In this document: one piece after another, positions 46,454-57,240 of the stretch
Numbering within the stretch: the stretch's first letter is position 1
How the letters are laid out: the number at the start of each line of letters is the position of its first letter
Assembly: GCA_036365515.1 (NCBI GenBank)
Contig: CM070873.1
Coordinates: forward strand, 21,379,257-21,443,256
Reading direction: 5' to 3'
DNA length: 64,000 bases
Origin: Torymus aiolomorphi
Lineage: Eukaryota > Arthropoda > Insecta > Hymenoptera > Torymidae
Notes under the pieces: model-generated
What the model was told of the DNA's origin: nothing
Database searches by the model: none
What the model saw: the letters and a program-made list of their open reading frames with translations, nothing else
Translations under genes and position numbers: made by a program

Positions 46454-46682
46454 ACTTACTTTCTCAACAAATGTTTAAGCGCTCTACGAAAAACTTTGGT
46501 AATTAAGAGCCTAAATATTTTTTTTAAACAACCAACAAGACATTCTGTATAAAAATAATATATTTATAATAATCAAAGGTTCATGCAAAACTTATATGCT
46601 AAGAAAAATAAATTATTTCTATTATCTCTCTAAACAACTGTTAAGTCGATTTACAAAAAAAAAAAAAAATCAACTCCCCCCA

Positions 46683-46732
<50 letters not shown>

Positions 46733-46850
46733 TCTTACTCAATAACTGTATAAGGACTCTCCAGGAAAAACTTCGAGAAGAGCCTAAATATTTTTTTGAA
46801 ACAGCCAACAAGACGTTCTGTAGAAGAATAATGTACTAATAGCAAACTTT
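46440..46850. repeat. Duplicated CT-tract-plus-flank unit
   Basis: Each CT tract is followed by the same flank: ACTTTCTCAACAA or ACTCAATAACTG, then AAGAGCCTAAATATTTTTTT and CCAACAAGAC.TTCTGTA. The copies begin near 46453 and 46727, so the unit including the microsatellite was duplicated. Confidence 0.7.
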
Positions 46851-47584
46851 ATTTTGAAAGATATCTACAGAATTTTTGTTTTTTGTGCTTCAATGATGTA
46901 CTAAGTGTAATAATAATGTACTAAAAATCAAAAACATATTTCAAAAGTACAAAGTTGGATCTTATAACGAGAAATTGAGTAATCATCATTTAACAATATT
47001 ATCGTTGATGCAATATTTTGATACAGTTCATAATTAATGAATAGTTAGATTTCCGATACACGGCTAAGAAAGCAATTAATTTGTATTTGCATTTACTTGA
47101 AAGGCTGTAAAAATGAAGGGTATTTAAATGAGCTACCACGCATTAGTAGTTCATTGACTGATTTTTAATGTGCCATTGAAGTTTAATCAAGTAAAAAAGG
47201 ATGCGATAATTTCAGTTGCATTTACAAGCTAGATTCAATCAAAAGCTGTTTGTGATTTTTAAAAAAAAAAAAGGAAATATAACTAAAGTTACTCGCAACG
47301 CATCCAAGTTCACTTATATATATGAATTATTATGGATGAGCCTTGATTTTCGTGTTCCTGCAAAGTTAATATGTTGGTAACAGAGATCTGAAGACAAACT
47401 GCATCTGATCCCAATCGTGTATTTCATTACACTTCTTGTGCATAATGAAATTTTGTGCCAATTAGTTTGTTTGAATTGTAAATTTTGTATGCAAGATGTA
47501 TATCAGGCTAAATGTATGTTGCTTTGTGTATTATTGAAATAATTTTTATTCTTATGACGATCATAAGAAACTTAAAATTTTATA
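46851..47584. other. Gene-free AT-rich stretch
   Basis: Nothing supported as gene or repeat. Confidence 0.3.
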
Positions 47585-47895
47585 AATCTCTGCAAATGTT
47601 AATAATTTTTTTCATGATTGTACAAATAATAATATTGATAATATAAAACTTTCTATGAAAGTATAAAATAAGGCAAGTATAGACGTTTTTTCTGTATAAT
47701 CTATAAAAAACAACACAATTTGACTAGTCCTTTTATTTCTTCGAATCTCATCTATTCGTAATATAAGCACTCTCTGCAAATGGTAATAATGTTCTTCATG
47801 ACTGTACAAATAATAATATTATTAATATAAAACTTTCTGCGAAAGTATAAAATAAGGCAAGTATAGGCGTTTTTTCTGTATAATATCTAAAAATA
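47585..47895. repeat. Tandem duplication, ~185 bp period
   Basis: TCTGCAAATG.TAATAAT through TACAAATAATAATATT, AAAGTATAAAATAAGGCAAG and CGTTTTTTCTGTATAAT occurs at 47588-47700 and 47772-47882. Confidence 0.85.
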
Positions 47896-47989
47896 ATAAT
47901 ATTTATGATTTTTTAAAGGAAATCAAATAAATACCAGTGAAAAAGTCTTCTTTGAGTCATTGTATGCTGAACAAATTATATGTAAGTAC

Positions 47990-48180
47990 ATTTAAATTGT
48001 TCACTGCAAATCAAACAAACGAAAGTTGTGAAATCAATTATCGATAGTCAAGTAATGCAAACCATTCTCCGAAAAACTGTATGACTATGTTCTCAGAAAT
48101 GTATTCAAATTTCTTCATTCTTCTATACAAATTAAACACTAGAAAGTACTGAAATCAATTAATTGTAGTCAAGTACCGGC
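47990..48180. repeat. Repeat related to the 1-2.9 kb foldback
   Basis: Two copies of TGAAATCAATTA....TAGTCAAGTA (48029 and 48150) match the signature TGAAATCAATTCCTATAAAG followed by TCAAGTA of the foldback at the window start, together with the GAAAGTTGTGA motif. Confidence 0.5.
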
Positions 48181-48321
48181 CATAAGAACTTTTCGTACCT
48201 CGCGTATAAAATTACATTTTAAGCTCACGTTGTAACTTCAAAATTATTCAGCCAGTAGGCATAAAGTACTACATAACGCCCAAGAGGCCCAATAGCTCAC
48301 ACACTCCTACAAAACTTTATA

Positions 48322-49486
48322 GTACCTACGTACTTTACGCCCGTGTGGGCGAAAATTATTTTAATTATATAATTATAATGCCTTCTTTTTATTTCTAAAA
48401 TTCATAAGAATTTTTTTAGGTATTTACGAAAAGTCAAAGCCTATATAAAAAAATTACATAGTTACCAACACATCACTATTTTTCATTATTCCTCCTCAAT
48501 TTTTGAACTTTCTATAATATTATGCATCTTGGAAGGACAAGAGAAGTCTAGAGCTGCTCTAGCAGGGGTGGTCCTTCGATCTCCCGTACATACTTGGCGG
48601 GCCCGACGGTTTTCAGTTCAAGGTGTAAGGCATGGTCATTTTCATATAAATATTCATATGTTTAAAGATCAGATAAAATGTATAAATGGATTGCTTCTAC
48701 ATATTAGCTACTGATCTATGAATCTATCACTCTGTTTTTAAATACACACCCGCGTGAAAATATCATATGAGATCTCATATGAGATCCCATAATATATAAA
48801 ATTGCATATGACATCACATATAAGATCTCATATGAGATATGCGCTGTCTGAAATTCTCATATAAGATCTTATATGATATTTACACGGGGGAAAAGGATAT
48901 AACATATGTTGCTTATAAAATGGTTAGTAAAATGTAAAGGACTTTTGAGCAGGCTATACATTTATATGAATTTTTTATTTTATTCTCGTTTAAAAAAGAC
49001 AGACACAAGGAAAAATATGTTTAGTAATGAAATATAAATCATAATTCTGCACATGTACGAATATGTTGTACTTAACAGCATCAATTAAAAATTAGAGCCA
49101 ATGTAATTATTTATGGTGGACTTACAAGTATAAATATTGTTAATGCATTTATGCAAAAATTTAGTATTCTACATTTAAATAGCCCACGTAACTGCAAACC
49201 GTCGGGCCCGCCAAGTATGTACGGGAGATCGAAGGACCACCCCTGCTAGAGCAGCTCTAGACTTCTCTTGTCCTTCCAAGATGCGTAATATTATAGAAAG
49301 TTCAAAAATTGAGGAGGAATAATGAAAAATAGTGATGTGTTGGTAACTATGTAATTTTTTTATATAGGCTTTGACTTTTCGTAAATACCTAAAAAAATTC
49401 TTATGAATTTTAGAAATAAAAAGAAGGCATTATAATTATATAATTAAAATAATTTTCGCCCACACGGGCGTAAAGTACGTAGGTAC
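48322..49486. mobile_element. 1.17 kb element with ~292 bp near-identical TIRs
   Basis: Left arm 48322-48613 and right arm 49196-49486 are almost perfect complements, running from GTACCTACGTACTTTACGCC at the outside to GGGCCCGACGGTTT inside. The 580-base interior has no transposase. It contains a palindrome array (48744-48892). A young non-autonomous DNA element or foldback. The right flank runs straight into a CA/CG tract. Confidence 0.9.
48744..48892. repeat. CATATGAGATCTCATATGAG palindrome array
   Basis: CATATGAGATCTCATATGAG and diverged relatives (ATATAAGATCTCATATGAGA, ATATAAGATCTTATATGATA) repeat within 150 bases. It is bracketed by ACACCCGCGTGAAAATATCA and the inverted GATATTTACACGGGGG, so it is itself a small inverted-repeat element nested in 48322-49486. 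Confidence 0.75.
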
Positions 49487-49552
49487 ACACACACACACAC
49501 GCGCGCACGCACGCACACCCACACAACCACGCGCGCACCCGCGAGCCGCATA
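49487..49552. repeat. CA and CG-rich simple repeat
   Basis: (CA)n grading into CGCGCACGCACGCAC and CACCCGCG. Confidence 0.85.
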
Positions 49553-50060
49553 AATCTCTTTTATTACGATTATAATTTCAAGTAATAAATTTCAACAATT
49601 ATACTCAATTTGCAGATAATACCTTGACAAGAACATTTACTTATTTTGAGAATTTTCAATCGCTTAGGCAAATATTCTTTTTAGTTTACATAAATCAAAT
49701 AAATTTAGTAATCAATCAAGAGAGAAAGTTTTCTATCGATAACTTATTAACTTTTGAATTTTATTAAAACTCAATACTATAGTTCATTAAAAACTGGGAT
49801 AAATTCTTAAAAACGAATAAAAAAGTGATAGTAGATTGGTTGAGCACAACAGGAAAAGTCAATAACGATTGTTGTAAACGAATATCACACGAAACGTACG
49901 TATAAGCTCTAAACAGGAAGCGATCAAACAACGATCGTTACAGCTTCGCGAGTCACGCTACCATCCTTACAGAGCTGCAGATTGTGACATCGTCAACATT
50001 TTCGCCGAATGATTGTGTTATTTACAAAACTTTATCAACAAAGGAAGTAAAATGACTGAA

Positions 50061-50070
50061 TATAAAAAGG
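50061..50070 (+). promoter_or_regulatory. Candidate TATA box of PAYGS protein gene
   Basis: TATAAAAAGG lies 46 bases before the chosen ATG. A TCAGC motif 33 bases downstream could serve as initiator, implying a very short leader. An alternative is that TATA lies within a longer leader. Confidence 0.35.
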
Positions 50071-50106
50071 CGGGTCGGCGAAGAAAGAGCGTCAGCAGGA
50101 GCAAAA

Positions 50107-52325
50107 ATGACTTTTGCAGTAAAGGGGTTACTGTTCACGTTGGCGTTGGCCTTCGTGGCTTTCGACAAGGAATGTTGCGCTTACGACCTCTCTTGTTCGT
50201 GTTCCGAGCCACATAATCTTCCAGTCCAAATTCAGGTATGTTTTATGTTTAGATTATTTTTTATTTTAATTTTATACCCACCTATTTATTCAAAATTTAA
50301 ATGTCCATTACCATACTTTTTTACGGTTATATAAATATACATATAAAGGAAATATAGAGAAAAAATGCTTTCGTCATCGCATTAAAAAAAAATCATTCAA
50401 AAAATATATAGATATTATATATTGTATAAATAATTATTAATAAGCAATGTAAGAGCTATACAAAGATAATATTGGGCTCAGATTCCTATATATATATATA
50501 TATAGCAAGACGTATAGGTGAAGAATTTTAGATGAGCCACAAAAAACCTTTTCTAATACACTTTTTCATTTTATTTATTAAATCTTAATTAGTTTCTGGT
50601 GTATTTTGATTTTTGTAAAGTTGTGAGAATTCGATTTAATATTAAAACATAATTGGAATTTTAATGAGCAACGTACGATTTCAAATGTTTTTCTCACAGT
50701 CGCAATGTATGTATGCACTTTCAATTTATCCAAATGTAAATAGTCTATTAGCCTATCAATTATCATTTACATTTTACCATACTCACTTTTAATATTCTAT
50801 TAATTCCTCCAAACTTTGTTGTAGATTTTAGTAATAATTTAACAATGCCCTAATATAACAGTCTTGTTTTTAAACATTAACTTAATTAACTAAAAAATCT
50901 AGTAAGAAGATTTGTGAAATGACATCTCATTTTAAATTAGACAAGCAAAATCGAAAATTTCAGTTACATCTATCGTTATGATTGTCAGATAATTTTCACA
51001 TAGCTTTACTATCCAGCTCTGGGAATGCTATTTTTTAATAAACTTTATATTTGTTTAAACAGGGTCCTGCTCCTTACGGCCCAGCTCCCGCTGCTTACGG
51101 CTCAGCTTCTTACGGCTCAGCTTCTTACGGCCCAGCTTACGCTGCTTACAGCCCAGCACCCGCCGCTTACGGATCAGCTCCCGCGGCTTACGGCTCCGCT
51201 TCTTACGGTTCAGCTTCTTACGGCCCAGCTCCCGCTGCTTACGGCTCCGCTTCTTACGGTTCAGCTTCTTACGACCCAGCTTCCGCTGTTTACGGCCCAG
51301 CACCCGCCGCTTACAGACCAGGTCCCGCTGCTTACGGCTCAGCTTCTTACGGCTCAGCTTCTTACGGCCCAGCTTCGTCTGCTTACGGACCAGCTCCCAC
51401 TCCTTACGGCTCAGCTTCTTACGGCTCAGCTTCTTACGGCCCAGCTTCGGCTGCTTACGGACCAGCTCCCGCTGCTTACGGCTCAGCTTCTTACGGCTCA
51501 GCTTCTTACGGCCCAGCTTCCGCTACTTACGGCCCAGCACCCGCCGCTTACAGACCAGCTCCCGCTGCTTACGGCTCAGCTTCTTACGACCCAGCACCCG
51601 CCGCTTACGGACTAGCTCCCGCTGCTTACGGCTCAGCATCTTACGGCCCAACTTCCGCTGCTTACGGCCCAGCACCCGCCGCTTACAGACCAGCTCCCGC
51701 TGCTTACGGCTCAGCTTCTTACGACCCAGCACCCGCCGCTTACGGACCAGCTCCCGCTGCTTACGGCTCAGCTTCTTACGGCCCAGCTTTAGCTGCTTAC
51801 GGACCAGCTCCCGCTGCTTACGGCTCAACTTCAGCTGTTTACGGACCAGCTCCGGCTGCTTACGGCTCAGCTTCTTACGGCCCAGCTTCGGCTGCTTACG
51901 GACCAGCTCCCGCTGCTTACAGCTCAGCTTCTTACGGCCCAGCTTCTTACGGCCCAGCTTCGGCTGCTTACGGACCAGCTCCCGCTGCTTACAGCTCAGC
52001 TTCTTACGGCCCAGCTCCCGCTGCTTACGGCTCCAAACCTTATGGTTACGCCGCTGAACCCATTAATTACGGCTCCGGATCCCTTTCTTACGGCTCCCGA
52101 TCCCTTCCTTACGGCTCCGGATCACTTTCTTACGGCTCCGGATCCCTTTCTTATGGCCCGAAATCTTACGGTCTCAAATCTTACGGTTCCGGACCTGTGG
52201 CTTACGGCTATGGTCCCAGCGCTTACGGTCAACGCCGTTACAGCTCTGGCTCTTACAGCCCAGCCACGTACAGCTATCCTGCAATGTACGACAGCAGCGA
52301 GGAATACGACATCTCCTGCGATTAA
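50107..52325 (+). CDS. Secreted Pro/Ala/Tyr/Gly/Ser repeat protein (2 exons)
   Basis: Exon 1 50107-50235 and exon 2 51063-52325, with an 827 bp intron (GTATGT to TTTAAACAG, phase 0), give 463 residues. Residues 1-25 form a signal peptide (MTFAVKGLLFTLALAFVAFD, small residues before YDLSC). Cysteines 23, 24, 30 and 32 precede the repeats. Residues 44 to about 370 are a low-complexity array of PAPAAYG, SASYG and PASAAYG units, then an SGSLSYG-type region and a Tyr/Ser-rich tail ending DISCD. No chitin-binding R&R consensus is visible. The composition fits cuticular, silk, glue or chorion structural proteins, with Tyr available for crosslinking. The start was chosen for its signal peptide. AATAAA follows the stop. 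Confidence 0.85.
51063..52020 (+). repeat. Coding minisatellite (GCTTACGGC/TCAGCTTCTTACGG)
   Basis: Units such as CCCGCTGCTTACGGCTCAGC and TCTTACGGCCCAGCTTC recur dozens of times in changing order, with very uniform codon choice (TAC for Tyr, GGC for Gly). This implies unequal exchange or slippage within the exon. Long frames on the opposite strand and in the second forward frame are by-products. Confidence 0.9.
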
Positions 52326-52459
52326 AGGACAACCTCATCAGTGGCGCAATGACGTCAAGTACGTCTGAGAATTCCAATATTCATCATATGATACTAAAGC
52401 AAGAGATAGTATTTATTTATATATGTATCCGATTGTTTTTTACAAACCAAGAATTTGTA

Positions 52460-52465
52460 AATAAA
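52460..52465 (+). terminator. Polyadenylation signal AATAAA
   Basis: AATAAA about 135 bases after the TAA of the PAYGS gene, in AT-rich sequence; the likely 3' end signal. Confidence 0.6.
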
Positions 52466-52469
52466 ATAT

Positions 52470-53340
52470 TATTTATTGAAATTTTAGACTAATACTTTTT
52501 TATAATTCCATTAACTTATTAAAGATACATTTAAAGATATTAGTTACTATATTTATTTTATTAAATTAAATTAAAAATTAATGAATTACTTTTAATTCAT
52601 TACACAAAGCGATCATCATTGAGGCAAATATAAAGAAGGTATAGAGTTTTATTCTAGGTCCCTTTATTTCTGATACAACTTTTGGGTGCATATTTAGCTA
52701 GCACTCTCTTTGAAATGTCTCTGAAGCTTACAGGCTAGCATTATCCATTATGTACGGTCGATTAGCAAATACAGTCTTCATTATTACAAACATAATTACC
52801 GGTTTGTGATCATATTAAGAATGAGGTAGCTTTCTTTATATTTAAATGTAATTGCAACAATTTATTTCAGAAAATTGGGACAATTGATCGTTATAATAAA
52901 ACCACTGTATATCAATGGTTTATACTGTTTTTGTTACCTACATGGAAACTTTTTAAAAAATGAAATTACATTACTTTTTATACACTTTAATTAAATAAAT
53001 AACTACTGCTATATTCTACAATAAATAAGTACATTAAGATAGGTTTGTATAGCGCCGAAATACTAAAGAATTATTCATAAAAGGTAAATGTAAAAAATCC
53101 GCTGCCAATTCATTGGCACGTAGCTTCCTCAAACTTAATTTACTGATTCCTTTAATTAATTTTGAAGTCCAATTTTAAAATTTAATACTTTATTTTGTAT
53201 GGTGAGACTATCTTAAACGGTTTGTGACTTTTTATTTTTACTCTTTCTACTTTTTATCATAAAAAAGCAATTATTATTATACAATTTTATATTTTTCAAA
53301 AAAAAAAATTCATCGCCCACAAAAAACAAAAAGAAATAGC
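52470..53340. other. Gene-free AT-rich stretch
   Basis: No coding sequence. 53098-53140 (CCGCTGCCAATTCATTGGCA to AGCTTCCTCAAACT) is nearly identical to 38634-38676 inside the 4.07 kb transposon, so it marks an interspersed repeat. Confidence 0.4.
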
Positions 53341-53341
53341 T

Positions 53342-53440
53342 AGTGCCAACTGCGTGAAAAAAACTGCGAAAAGAGATACATTGTGAGGTTATATTGCCTT
53401 ACAAAACTCTTTTCGCATTTTTTTCCCGCAGTTGGATATG
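53342..53440. repeat. Small inverted repeat
   Basis: CCAACTGCGTGAAAAAAACT followed by GCGAAAAGAG pairs with CTCTTTTCGCATTTTTTTCC followed by CGCAGTTGG; about 35 base arms. Confidence 0.75.
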
Positions 53441-53671
53441 GCTAAGGTATACCTATATATAGTGGCCACGCACCCATGTCATATCCTAATACTTATACGT
53501 TACCGCCTGGTGCCTTTCATGTTGTATATTCGGTTGTAACCACATGGACACGTGGTTTCTCTTCAAAACTAAATAAATACTCTTTATTATTAATTTAAGT
53601 TATTTTTATTAATACTAGAATATTGGGCGCGCTACGCGCGCCTACAATGTCGCTGTGTTCTCTTGAGTCGA

Positions 53672-55862
53672 CTACAATAATTGTGTAATGTGACTCATTA
53701 CGTAAATATATTTTAACCCTAACTTACAGTGAAGACGCACAGTTTTTAGTAAACGCGAATCTCCGTCAGATGAAATGCCCATTACAGTGATTCCTTCGTT
53801 CTTTAAACAATTAATTATATAATCCCACCGCTTTTGAACATCGGTAAAAACAAACTTATTATCGGTACCATATAAACATAAACAAAACGATGGACCTTTA
53901 TCAACTAAAGATTGAGCAATTATCACATAAACCGAATGAGCTACAGTACCTTGCTCAAAACTTTCTTGTATTTTTTCTACTGAAGTTGCAGTATATGTAT
54001 ATGTAATAGGCATTCCATTTGGATCAAGTGGTAATGCAAACCCAACAAGTTGGTTTGTTTGCTTATCGTATTGAATACGACCTGAGCTACATTGCCCTTC
54101 TACAATAAAACTATACGATTGGCTAATACTGCGGCTTATGGTACTCAATGAAGGAAGCGGTAAATTCGCGTATAAAATTTCATAGAGCATTCTATCTCCT
54201 ATAGTATATAAATAAGTTGAAAAGAGTTTTAAAGCTTCATCATACCTATTATCGCATTTTTTTCTTATCAATATTTACAAGCACATTTTCAAATATTTTT
54301 TTTAAAAAGGGTGTCACATTCTTGGTGTTTTGAAGATCTTGATTTTGTTTGTCAGCTTGAGCATTACATTTTTTATCTAAGAAATAGTGTAATTTTTCTG
54401 GTAGAGATCTTTATTTTCATTAATTTGTCTTTGTAACTCGGCTAAGTATAGGGAAAAAGCAGTGATTCGTGGTTGATTCAGAGTTACAGTTGAAAACATT
54501 TTTTTCATTCTACGCCCTGCTTTAACCTTTAGAGGGCCGGAAAACCACTAAAATGGCACACCCCCTTATCGACACTTTGTCTACGTTCAATCAATGATAT
54601 ATAAGATACCTTTTGTCCCAATTTTTTAAGGTGAATTTCCCTCTCAAAATACCGGCCCTCTAAAGGTTAACAAGATTTTGTGACGGTAAGCGAACATTTA
54701 ATGAAATATTTTCGGAATGATTTGTTCGGTAATCATCCCGATTCAACATTCCCCCTGATCTTCTTGTTGAAGAATATCAAGTGAAGAGCGAATTAAATGC
54801 GAGGTAATACATGATGACTGGGGTGCAGCTAATAAATTTTCTGACAATTCTCTTAAGGACGTTCTCCGGGTCGAAACGGCAATTTTAGTTTTTATATTTT
54901 TAAATAATGTTTTATTAATTTGATAATCCAAGAGTAAGTACATGTAACAAATATATACTTGAAAGAACATAAGACAATTTTTTTCAGACAAATTCAAGCA
55001 ATAGTCACTATGGTATTGTTACAATTAAAGACAAAAAGTTCAATAAGTTCTTTAAATTTTTTTATTTTTTATCCGATCTTAACGAAATAAAGCTTATTTT
55101 GTTCGTTAAGAAATTTCAGGGGGAGTATCGATGGGAAAATTTATGATACGAGTTACCAGTACGGCACAATATTAATTTGTTTAAGAAAAGCAAGTCAAGT
55201 TTTCATCAAAACTTTCTTAAATAAATTGATATTGTGCCGTACTGGTAACTCGTATCATAAATTTTCCCATCGATACTCCCCCTGAAATTTCTTAACGAAC
55301 AAAATAAGCTTTATTTCGTTAAGATCGGATAAAAAATAAAAAAATTTAAAGAACTTATTGAACTTTTTGTCTTTAATTGTAACAATACCATAGTGGCTAT
55401 TGCCTGAATTTATCTGAAAAAAATTGTCTTATGTTCTTTCAAGTATATATTTGTTACATGTACTTACTCTTGGATTATCAAATTAATAAAACATTATTTA
55501 AAAATATAAAAACTAAAATTGCTGTTTCGACCCGGAGAACGTCCTTAAAGGTTCGTTCGTTAAATTTCCAAAATTTAATGGCGTAGATAAATTTTTGTTT
55601 AACTGGTTTTCATCACTCGGATAGATGTTTGAAATTTTGTCAGTGTTTGTGATATTTTTGTTTAAAGGTACTTCATCGTTTTTGTAAGTAAACTCCTCTA
55701 ATTTTTGTTATCACTGACGTAGGTTTTCCTTTTGAACTACATTGATTGGAGTGTTGAGTTGATAAATGTCTTCTAAAGTTTGATAGAACCCATCTTGTTT
55801 CTTTGCTTTCTACTGTGCCACATTTTTTTATTTTTGTAACATTTACGCATAAAGGGCATTAT
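53672..55862 (-). pseudogene. BED-finger transposase gene, decayed
   Basis: Pieces of one minus-strand transposon gene in order. At 55862-55700 there is a BED-like zinc finger (CPLC, then CGTVESKETRWVLSNFRRHL with STQH). At 54997-54743 come STRRTSLRELSENLL and SSCITSHLIRSSLDILQQED. At 54271-53672 there are 199 residues with RYDEALKLFSTYLYTIGDRM, TNQLVGFALPLDPNGMPITY, CLCLYGTDNKFVFTDV and GITVMGISSDGDSRLL. Between SYSFIVEGQ and GRIQYDKQTNQ the family usually has about 20 more residues as I recall it, so an internal deletion is likely. The SSDGD motif suggests an RNase-H-type catalytic aspartate. The gene is split by a palindromic inverted duplication and lacks its C-terminal half. Superfamily not assigned. 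Confidence 0.6.
54853..55548. repeat. Near-perfect palindrome, ~335 bp arms
   Basis: TTAAGGACGTTCTCCGGGTC at 54853 returns as its complement ending at 55548. Arms pair almost base for base (AGGGGGAGTATCGATGGGAA and its complement) around a spacer of about 30 bases near 55200. The arm includes coding sequence of the BED-finger transposase (TKIAVSTRRTSLRE), so it is an inverted duplication of gene sequence, not a transposon's TIR. Confidence 0.9.
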
Positions 55863-56066
55863 GCTTCATGTCTCGTTCTCGAGATCACTAGGTAGTACCG
55901 CCAGTGTACACAGATGTCGCCACAAACTTCAGCTATTCCCACTTCTAAAAACTTTGTACCTTGACTATGTATTAATATGGATGCCAATAAAAATTCATTT
56001 AACAATTAACTTCTAAAACTCGGCTGCTGGCTCGCCTCGCCAGGCCTGCCGGTCTCTCTCGTCATA
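55860..56066. repeat. Interspersed repeat shared with 32.9-33.3 kb
   Basis: ATTATGCTTCATGTCTCGTT to GATCACTAGGTAG matches 33218-33255. From GTACCGCCAGTGTACACAGA onwards it matches 32875-32985, with about 70 extra bases (55950-56020) bounded by ACTTCTAAAA direct repeats. It cuts off the 5' end of the BED-finger transposase. Confidence 0.75.
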
Positions 56067-57240
56067 ACGCTTTTTGTGCGCGTAGAGTGTGCCACGCTTT
56101 AGCAACATGGCGGTAGAAGAGAAGCCTTCGTTTTTTCATCCTTTCCGGAAGGGTTATTGATGAAGATTTCCCGACCGCCGTATTTAACTGTAAAAGCAGA
56201 TAAATAGTGCTTAACCTTTCGGACAATGTCTCAAGTTCAGAATCGTCGTTATTTGGATTAATAAGTAAGTATACGTTCCAGGACGTTTTTGTGTGGCGGC
56301 GTGTTAACACGAGAAGTTATAGACATGCCGCCCAAATCTTAATGGACTGTAGTTGTGCAAAGTGTAAGAGAAAAAAAATATATTTCTCTTATAGACTGCA
56401 TAAACTATAGATCTTTATTGTATTCTTTCTAAGCCGTTAGACGGTTTAGGTTGTAGTCTTTATTTTACGGCGAGCTCACACGAGAGGTGAGACAGGTCGT
56501 ATGTTTGACATAACCTGTATTATCATGACTACATGATCTTTTGTTTGGCAGTGAGCTCACACGAGAGGTGAGACAAACTGTACAATTTGACTATATAGAG
56601 TTATGTAATGCGTCTGTCTACAAACAGCACATAACCTAGATTTGCATATTGCTCTTCCAGATTCGCAAGTGAGTTGATAGATGGCGGCGAGATAAGAAAG
56701 AATCATAATCTCGCAACGCTAATGCAGCTTATGCTTATAAGAATCTGGTAGAGACAAAGTCTGAAAAGACAAATCAATTTTCAGAAAAACAAGGAAATGC
56801 TCGGAATTTGGTTATCGGTAAATTTTCCTTATCTCATTTATAATGAGTAAAAATAAATGATAAGCTTTTTCATTGTGCAAAAAACTATCGGTTTTATGCG
56901 ATTACACTGCCAACTTATTCAAAGAAGAAACTGCCGAACATTTTGACGGTTTTTTCGCTTAAGCGCACTTGGATGGCTATGCCCGAATGTACGATTAAAG
57001 GAATATAATCTTCCTCCTAATTTCCTCAGTGTGTAAGAGGTCGAGAACCATCTCAAGCGAGATACATAAGGGCGATGGGAGGAAAAAACTCCTTGCACCA
57101 GAGAGAGTAGGTTTTTTTCCCAAATCAGGATCGATTTTACAGTAATACATAGTTCTCGATCCACTGTCTGTCTCGCTGAATACGAAAGATAGGCGCATGC
57201 AGCTAGTGCTATATAACTCATGTACTGAATGGTCATGAAG
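56067..57240. other. Unassigned moderate-GC region
   Basis: GAGCTCACACGAGAGGTGAG is present at 56471 and 56553, an 82-base period. Minus-strand open frames at 56062-56310 and 56919-57236 are more protein-like than the AT-driven ones but match nothing I know; an aged retroelement or non-coding leader is possible. No terminal repeats seen. Confidence 0.3.

Noticed and set aside
51025..51828. Long alternative frames across the PAYGS exon on both strands (LLTAQ repeats; SRKQRELVRKRRVLG repeats)
   Set aside because: They are forced by the coding minisatellite; only the frame with a signal peptide, matching intron phase and a natural C-terminus is kept.
56919..57236. 105-residue minus-strand frame, somewhat protein-like
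   Set aside because: No domain, signal or partner exon; kept only as part of an unassigned region.
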